Below, one piece after another: positions 10,501 through 19,500 of a stretch of 64,000 nt of DNA (position 1 is the stretch's first letter; each line of letters starts with the position of its first letter). Source of the DNA: Cyanidium caldarium (taxonomy: Eukaryota; Rhodophyta; Bangiophyceae; Cyanidiales; Cyanidiaceae); the NCBI GenBank assembly GCA_026184775.1, contig JANCYW010000003.1, positions 248,001-312,000 of the forward strand, written 5' to 3'. Under the pieces are notes generated by a model. That model made no database searches. It was not told where the DNA came from and saw only the letters and a list, made by a program, of their open reading frames with translations. Both the position numbers and the translations under genes were made by a program.

Positions 10501-13500
10501 GGTCCATCGACCGCAGTTGGTGCTGTTGTGGCGCGCGGCGGAAGCCGGCAGCGCCACTTGTGCACGCCGTCGGGCGTCCAGCGATCGGGATACATCGCAG
10601 GCGATGCCGGAGCGCGCTGAGAGCAGTTCGCATCGGTCAGAAAACAGCATCTCCGCGCTGCTCTCCGACAGCAGCCTGGCGGAGCAGCGGTCGTGGCATC
10701 TGGAGGTAGCGCGCGTGCATATCGAGCGCCGGGTGGATCCGCGCCAGACCGCTGCAGCGCCGGCGGGCGTGCCGGTGGCGCGTTCGCTGACGGTGCACCT
10801 GCACGACATCGAGTCGTCGCTCAGCGATGCCCAAGTGCTGGCGGTGCGGGAGCTGTCGGTGACGCTCAACCAGATGCATCTGGAGCAGGCCACCGGATGC
10901 GATGGCAGTGAGGAGCTGTTGCGGGCGTTTGCCGAGAACAGCACACCCTTTGTGCCGCTGATGTATGCCCGGCTGCAGCTGCAGGACTGGCGGGTGGATC
11001 TGTCGTCGGACAACTCGCGCGAAGTACGCAGCGCGCTGGTGGCCATACGTCGGGCGGTGCTGGCGGCCCGGCGCGCGTTCTTCCGGCGGGCGCAGCGGGC
11101 GGTGGGCGACGACGACGACGACGACGACGTGAAGAGCACGGACGCCTCGGCGCTGCCGGTGTCGCCTGCCGAGTCGCTGTGGTTGCGACAGTCGCTACGC
11201 CTGGCACATCTGCGCGTCAGCCTGGGCAACGGGTTCTGTTTCGTGCGCGAGGCGCTCTGTGGCCATGGCGCGCCGCTGGAATATTGGGCCAACGTGCCGT
11301 CGATAGCGATATCGGCGGTGTCGGCTATCGTGCCGGGCACCTCAATGGTGAGCGAACTGCCGCGCTGTGTGGTGGCGGACGTGCCCGAGTTTCGTCTGGC
11401 CAAGAATCGCGGGCCGGAGACGCTGCACTGGAGCGGCATGCGGCTGTGGGCACACGCCGCCTATCAGACGCGACTGCCGTCGGTGGAGGCGCGGGTGCGG
11501 TCGGGGCTGCTGGGCCTGAGCGGTGTGGATGCGCGCAATATCGCGCAAGTGCTGCTCGGTGACGATTACGGCGGTGCGCCGGCGCCTCCGACGGCCCCAT
11601 CGGCGGCGAGCACGCCGCGCGCCCCGCAACCGGGCATCCGCTTGCGCCTCCGCATCGATGACGGACGTCTGCAGGCGCCGAGCGACACGATGGGATGGGC
11701 CGAGGCGCGCTGCCCGCACGGCCTGGAGCTGGTGTTCATGGCGGATGCGCAACGTATCCAGTGGATGCGGGTGGCGGTCACGTTACAGGCGGTGCACTTT
11801 TACTACCTGCGCGAGGACGCACAGGGCGTGGCGATTGAGGTGCCGGTGGCCACCTTCACGTCGCCACACGAGCAACGCGATGATGACGAATTCGGGGAGC
11901 GCTGTCGCCGCCAGACCGAGTGGGTGCGCGCCGGTTTCGCTTCCGACGCCGACCGCGTCATCGAACGCCTTCCCGCGCTGTTCGCGCAGACCTACGACGG
12001 GATGCAACCGGTGGCGGCGCGTTTCGCCCACGGTGTCGACGGCCGCGCTCTGGTGATCGACGCCGGACACGTCGCCGCCACCTACCTGCACGTGTACTGG
12101 CGCCATTTTGCGCCCGCGTTTGTGCACTACATCGACTCGTTCATCTCGGACGACGTGCCCGGCAGCGACATGGAGTTTCGGTTTCGCATGCACGACCCGC
12201 AGGTGACGGTTCCGCACGACGCATCCGTATCGGTGGGCGATGAAGGGCGCGGCGCTCCCGCCCAGTTGTGCATGTTCGCTCGCGGCATCTCCGAGTACGA
12301 ACGCCGATCGGTGGCCGGTCGGCACAGCCGCGGTCTGTCGGACAATGGGGTGTTGCGGTTGCCGCGGACGCAGGCGAGGCTCAGCGACCAGGCGCACTGC
12401 ATCTGGGAGCCATGTGATTGGGAGCTGCGCATCTTCAGCGACGAGGCGGCAGGCGGGGTGCTGCGCTACGACTTGCGCAATCGCAGCGACATCGATTCGG
12501 TGCTGTGCGAGGCGGAGTATGTGGCGCTGTGGCACACGCTCACCGCCAACATCGGCGAGCAGTGCGCGTGGTACGCGGTGTCGTACGACGATGCGCGCGG
12601 CCAGGTGCTGTACGATGTGCACATCGCAGTGCAGCGGGTGAGCGCGCTGGTATTGCGTGGGGTGGACCCGGGCGACCAGAGCGCTGCCATCGCCCGTTTC
12701 GTGTTCGGCGACGCCCACATGTCCACGCAGATATTCGACACCGGGCTGTACACCACGCTGGTCACTGCACTGTCGTTGCGCATCGAGGACACGCGTCCGA
12801 GTGCGCAGCGGGCGGCGTGCGCCTGGCCGCTGGTGACGGACAACGAACGCGAGGCGGAAGGAGACGACGGCCATCGTACGCCGCATTTCTCGCTGCGATA
12901 CACCCTGAACGCCGAGGAGGCCGCCCACGCTGCCGATATCGCCATGGAGCTGGACGACCTGCGCTTTCTGCCGGTGGCGCAGGCGATCCGCTCCATCTCC
13001 TACCTGGCGTCGCCCACGTACGAGGCCAGCTGGCAGTGGGAGGCGCGCCACTGGCGGCGGCAGCGACGAGGAGACGATGGCATGTCCGCATCCCCGACCG
13101 CTGCCAGTCGCGGCTCCAAGGCGGTCATCCGGTGTACGCGTCCGCTCGTGGTGTTTCCGCCTTCGGCGGTGTACGCCAGCGCGGAGGTGTGCGAGTCGCT
13201 GGTCGGCCACGGCACCGTTGTGTTGTCGTATTTTTGGGATCACGCGGCCCGGCGCTACCACTACGAGCTGTTCATCGAGGAGCTGCGCTTCACCATCGAG
13301 CCGCTGGATCCGGCGGTGATGCGCGGCGACCGCCGCAGCGGCCGACCGGAGACGGCCGCCGTCGACCTGCTCTACCCGTGCAGCGTTCAGATGATGTACG
13401 TGGACGCCGGGTACGCCGACGAGGCACCGCAGCTGGATTTGCGCATGGACTCGTTCTATTGTCGCGCCAGCCAGCGCGATGTGTGCATCGTGGTGGATGT

Positions 13501-16500
13501 GCTGAGGCGTTATGCGGCGCGGCCGGAGGAGATGCGCGACCTGGAGCGCATGTTCCTGCAGACCGAGATGGAGCGCGGCAAGGAGGAGATGACGGTGGAC
13601 AAGAGGGAAAGCGAGCGCCACGAGGCGACTGCTTCAGCGTCGTCGACGACCGATTTCGAGCGACAACGCCGGGTGCAGTTTCACTTGCGTTTCAACTCGG
13701 TGGTGATCATGTTGCTACACGAGCACACGGCGCGGGTGCGTCGACGACGGGTGCGCGACCGGCGCGTCATGCCGCTCCAGGCGGCGCGACGGGATAGCGG
13801 GATGCCGGACGTGGATGCGGCAAGTGCTGACTCTATCACCTATACGCCCACGCTGGTGCTGCACGGCCAGACGGCGGTGGACGGGGTGGTGAACGCGTCA
13901 GCCGATTGGCGGCTGGACATGTGGGCCGACGTGTTTAACGACTCGATCGGCGCATGGGAGCCGCTGATGGAGCCGTACGTGTGCTGGACGCATTTTCAGA
14001 TGACCGCACCCGGCCACCTGACGGTGTTGGTGCGCAGCGACGCGGCGCTGAACCTGAACGTCGCTGAGGGGTTCTGGCCCAGCGCCGGTCGCCTGCGGGC
14101 CATCGTGCAGGAGGTGCTGGCCGGTTATGCTGCCGCGGATGCGGCTCCGATGCCGACCTGTCAGGCATCTACCACAGACGATGTATCCGGTGCCGGACCC
14201 GAGGCGGCGGATGGCACGGCTCGGGTCCGTCGCCAGGAACGCGCCGTCATCCTGCGCAAGATGCACGTGAAGCGGCCGTCGTTGGCGGCGTTGGTGGTGC
14301 GCAACCAGACCGGCCTGCCGATGGTGATCGAGTCGGAGCGCATCCGGTCGCGCAAATTCGTGCTCAGTTCGGACACCTGCGAGATCCACCTGGACGACAT
14401 TGTGGCCATTCCGGACAAGCGCCGACCACATCGACTGTGGTCGTCACCGTCGTCGTCTTCGGCGGCCGCATGGGCCGAGTCGTCGCCGGCCGACGGCACG
14501 GGCCCGCATTTGGGCGCCGAGTGGGGACATCGCGACCCGCGCAGTCTGAGTCGGTGCACGCTGCATGTGGCCGGTTTCCGGCCGGTGCACGTGTCGACGT
14601 CCACGTTTGGCATTCAGACGATGGCGCTGCATCCGGAAGCGGGGGCCTCGGGCGGGCGGGCGTCGACCGCCGCGGCCGCCGCTACCACACTGATCTGGGA
14701 GATGGGCGTGGTGGACGGGGTGATCACCGGCGAGGCGCGCTCGGTGCTGACCATCGTCAACGGTACCGGGTCGGCGTTGGAAGTGTCGTATGCGGTGGAT
14801 CTGCTGGCGGCGCTGGGTATGCAGGGCGCCGCGGCTGCCGCGGCTGGCGTCGCCGAACGCGCCTCCATGGCGGTCATCCGCGAGCGCGAGTCGTGGTCGC
14901 CGCCGCTGTACGCCCAGCTTGGCTCCATCCGATTGCGGCCGCTGGAAGCCGCTGCGGCTGAGGCATCATCGTCTCCCATCGAAGCCTACACCTGGAGCGA
15001 CTGTCTGCCGGACCTGCGCTCGTTGCGCTACCTCACCTCTCAGGCGGCGCGCGGCAAGCTGCTGCTGGATCGGCCGCTGGGCAAGGCGCCCGAGATGACC
15101 GCCGCCCTCTTCTCGCCGCTGCTGACGCTACGCAGCTCGTGCGGCCCGTCGCACCACTTTCACATGGACCTGGTGCCGCGGATGAGCGCCCAGGCGCGCA
15201 TCTCCCCGTCGCAGAAGGACTGGGTGGAGTTGCTGATCGCCGCGCCGGTGGAAGTGGAGAATCTGCTGCCGGTGGATATCGTGTTTCGGCTGCTGTACAG
15301 CGACCACCAGCCGGTGTGCGAACCACAGCGGTTGCGAGCCGGCCGGGTACTGCCGCTGCAATGCGTGCGCTCGCTGCACGGACTGTTGCTGTCGGTGGCG
15401 CTGTGCGCCAGGGAAGACACCGCTGCCGCCGCCGGCGAAGACGGGGAGGGAGAATCGGCGGCGCTGTCGTGGAGTGCGCCGGTGCGTATCGGGCCGTCGT
15501 TTCCGTGTCACGGCGTGTTGACGTGCTGGCAAGAGGGCAGTGCCATGCTCACCGACCTCGACTTTGAGGGGATGTTCACGCCGGCGGTGCGCTCGCGGCG
15601 GACGGTCGCCCCGCGTGTCTGCTCGCAACGGCTGTGTGTGTACTCGCGGCTGTGGATCCGCAACCGCTCGGACACCGAGCTGGTGTTGGATGTGGGGTGT
15701 CCACCGGGACGTCGCCCCCGTCGCAGCAGCAGTGGTGGTATCCATGATGTCGGCGACAACAGCAGCAGCCGCTTTATGCTGTTGTTGCCGCGACCGCCCG
15801 AGATGCCACCGGACGCTTACATCCCGGTGAGCGTGGACGCCTTCCGGGTGGCGCCGGTGAGCGATCGGGTGGGCGAGTGGAGCGCGCCCATCGATCCGGG
15901 CGCGGCGGACGGCCTGCAGGCGCTGAGCCTGACCGGCCGCTCGCTGATGATGTATGTGCGCCCGGCGCACGGCCGATTCAGCCGTTCGTTGGTGGTCACG
16001 TTCCGCAACGTGTTGCGCGTGGTGAATCGTGCAGCGATCGCTTTCGAGTTGGTGCAGTCGGTGAGCCAAACGGAACCGGTGGACGGCGGCGATGCCGAGG
16101 CGGCGCCTGAAGTGGTGGGCGCGGTGCGCTGTCTGCGGCCGAAACAATGTGTCGCGATCCACCGGGACATGCAGGATCAGCCGAAACGGCGGGTGATCCG
16201 GATTCGACCGGCCAACATCGAGGGTGATGATGCTGATGAGGAGCGGAGAGAGGCGTCGCCGCTGCGACCGACCGCCTCGTCGAGTGGCGCTCGCAACGAT
16301 GATTCGCCATGGCTGTGGAGCTGCGGCATTCCGCTGACGGTGCGCGGCCAGTACACCGTCAAGCTGTTCTCGCCAGCCACCCAGCGACAGTACATCGCGC
16401 GCGTGACCATCGAGCGCCACGACGAGGGCACGGTCACCGTGCACCTCGACGACGAGGATGTGGCACGCCCGCCGATGCGCCTGCAGAACTGGTCGCGCAC

Positions 16501-19500
16501 GCGCAGCGTCGCTTTCCGACAGGTCGGCGCATCGAAGCGCTTCTGGGTGCTGCGACCGCAGCGCGGCACCCGTTACGCCTGGGACAACCCGTTCTCCACG
16601 CGCAAGAAGCAGCTGTTGGTGGAGGTGGAGGACAAGCGCTTCGAGCTGTCGGTGGATCGAATCGGGGAATGTGTGGCGTCGTTGCCGTTGCGCGGCGGCA
16701 CGACGGCCGCGGTATCGGATGACGGCAACCATACCTTGTACGTGGCGGTGTCGTTGGACGGGCTGACGCGGGTGATCACCTTCTACGACGATACGGCCAC
16801 GTTCCGGCGATGGCAAGCGCTGGCTGCGGCCGAAGCATCCGGCACGCTGGATGCCCTGGAGGCGCAGGCGCTGCGCGATGATCGCCAACGGGGACTGGTG
16901 CCGGTCACCTGGCCCAGGGCGTACGACGCGCACACCCGGGCGCAGCGGCAACTGGACGTGTTCGTGCAGCTGCGGCAGGTGGGCGTGTCGCTGGTGACCG
17001 CCGAGCCGGCCGAGCTGGCGTACCTGTTCATGGACAAGCTGGCGCTGGGCTATATCACCGATTTTGCCGGCGCGGCGATCGAGTTTGGCATTGAGGCGGT
17101 GCGTCTGGACAATCAGCTCTACTCCAGCGTGCATCACCAGGTGCTCAAGGTGCGGCCGGCGGTGGTCGCCGCCGCCGGCACTGCCACCGCGCCCGCGGCC
17201 GGCTCGGGGCGTGCACCGCCCTCGCAGCGGTCGCCCGGGGCGCATCCGGCGGTGTACGTGTGTGTGGAGTTTGGACCGAGTTTTCGCGGCGGGACGCGCA
17301 ACATGCGTCTGGCGTTTGTGGCGGTGCAGAACGTGGCGGTGTGTATCGATGAGGACTTTTTGTTGGAGGCGTCGCCGTTCCTGCGATGGGCGCTATCGCC
17401 GGTGTACTTTGAGGACGAGCCGCTGACCGAGGAGCCGGCGCACCGGCCGGAGCGCCCGGCGGACGTCCGGCAGCAGTCGTTCGTGTATGTGGAGTATCTG
17501 CTGCTGAACCCGATCTCGGTGCATTTGAGTTTCTACACCTCGTCGACCGGTGGCGCCTCGCGCACCGACGCTTGGACCGCACCGGCCGCCGAGGAGACCA
17601 CCGGGGCGACCACGACGACGACCGCCGCTGCCGCACCGCCCCCCGCGGCTTCGTCGCTGCGCAGCTTGGCATCGCTGTTGCGACCGTTCAAGGCGGCGCT
17701 GGGCACCGTGGAGGGCGTCACCATCCACTTTCGCGCCTTTTCGATGGAGCACACGCTCGACTCGGTGCAGCATGTGCGCGACCGCATCCAGGATTTCTAT
17801 TACGCGCACTTGCGCGGCTCCCAACTGCGCATCCTGGCGTCCACCGGATTGTTGGGCAACCCGACACACCTGGTGGACACGCTGGCTGCCGGGTTCGCGG
17901 ACATGCTGCGCACGCCGGCGCAAGCGACGTCGCGTTACGACCTGCTGTGGCGGTTGAATCGGGCCGGCTTCGGCCTCATGTCGGACTCGGTGCGCGGCCT
18001 CTTCCAGACGGTGTCGGCGGTGTCGGGCTCGTTGTCGCGCGGTCTGGCGGCGGCGTCGGGCGACCCGAATTACATCCAGAAGCGGGAGGAGCGGCGGCGC
18101 GATGCCCCGCCCACCATCATCGGCGGGTTGCGCAAGGGCCTCGAGTCGTTCGGCTACGAGCTGCGCATGGGCGTCACCGGCATCGTGCGCGAGCCGTATC
18201 GTGGCGCCCGTGAGGGCCACCTCTGGCGCGGGGTGGGGCGCGGGCTGGCGCACGCGATACTGCGGCCGGCCAACGGCATCCTGGATCTGATCACGCACCC
18301 GGCGGCGGGTATCGGGCGCCACGGCACCGTGAACGCGTTGGAGAGCGGCGAGCGGTTGCGGCCGCCGCGGGCGTTTGGGCCCGATTTGCGGCTGCGGCCG
18401 TACGATGTCAGCGATGCACAGGGCAGTTTTCTGTTGTGGCGCCTGTTGGCGCGGCGCCAGCAGAAACGCAGCAGCAGCAGCGGTTCGAAAGACACTCGTA
18501 CGCAAGCGCTGTCGGTCGCCGAGGACTATGTACGGATGTTTCGCGTCTCCGGCATGGCGATCATGGCCGCACAGACCGCCCGACCGACGCGGTTGCACCG
18601 GGCGTCGGCCGGTGGTGCGCGACACGGCGCCCTACTCATCTCCACCGAACGCGTCTACGGCTTGCTGTTGCCGGGCGGGCGGGCGGACAAGTTCGACAAG
18701 GCGTGGTCGCTGCTGTGGTCCAACGTGGTGCACGTGGTCATCAGCGAGTCGGATGCGAACAGCGTGTGGATGCTGACGCAGGCGTTGGACCGACGGCGCG
18801 GCGCGCAGCCGGTGTCGGTGGTGCGCAACCGGCTGGTGTGTGATAGCGCCGAGCAGCGGTTGGAGCTGTTTGGCGCGCTGCAGGCCACGTTTTGCATGGT
18901 GGCGCGCGGGCGCACGCTGGAATACGAGGATGTGAACGCGTTTCAGCTGCATCGATCGGACGACAGCGACCATCATAGCAGCAGCGAACACGGCAGTTCG
19001 GGCTTGTCGCTGTCCACCTCGATGCCGCTGCCGACGGCGATGGGAGAATCGTTCCGCAGCAGCAGTGATAGCGGCAGCGGATGGTTGGCGACGATGTCGA
19101 CGTCGGGCGTGGACGGTCGTCTGGCGGGCGCGTCGCTGAAGTTGTCGGCGATCATCGGTGATGATGGGCACGAGGATGCGCGGCCGCGGACGCCTTTGGC
19201 TGGCCCGTCGATCTCGGCGCCGCCGCTGCACCGCGAGATGACGGCGGCGGCGACGGCCTCCGTCAGCACGCCCGGCCGCGACACCGATACCAGTGAGGAG
19301 GAGGAGGAGGAGGAGATGGTGGGGCGCGGTGCGGCGATCACACCGGGCGACAGCTTCATCAGCACCGGCGGGGGTACCAACTCGATGGAAGCCGGGTTGT
19401 CGGAAGCGGCGGCGGCGGCGGCGGCGGCGGCGCTGCGGGCCAAGCGAGAAATGCCCGAATCGTCGGCATCGGCGTCGTCGTTTGCCGGGCTGCTGTTGTC

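Noticed and set aside
11783-17245. Very long minus-strand open frames within VPS13 (612 and 705 codons)
   Set aside because: High GC removes stops from antisense frames; the sequences are His/Gln/Arg-rich without domains, while VPS13 on the plus strand is continuous.
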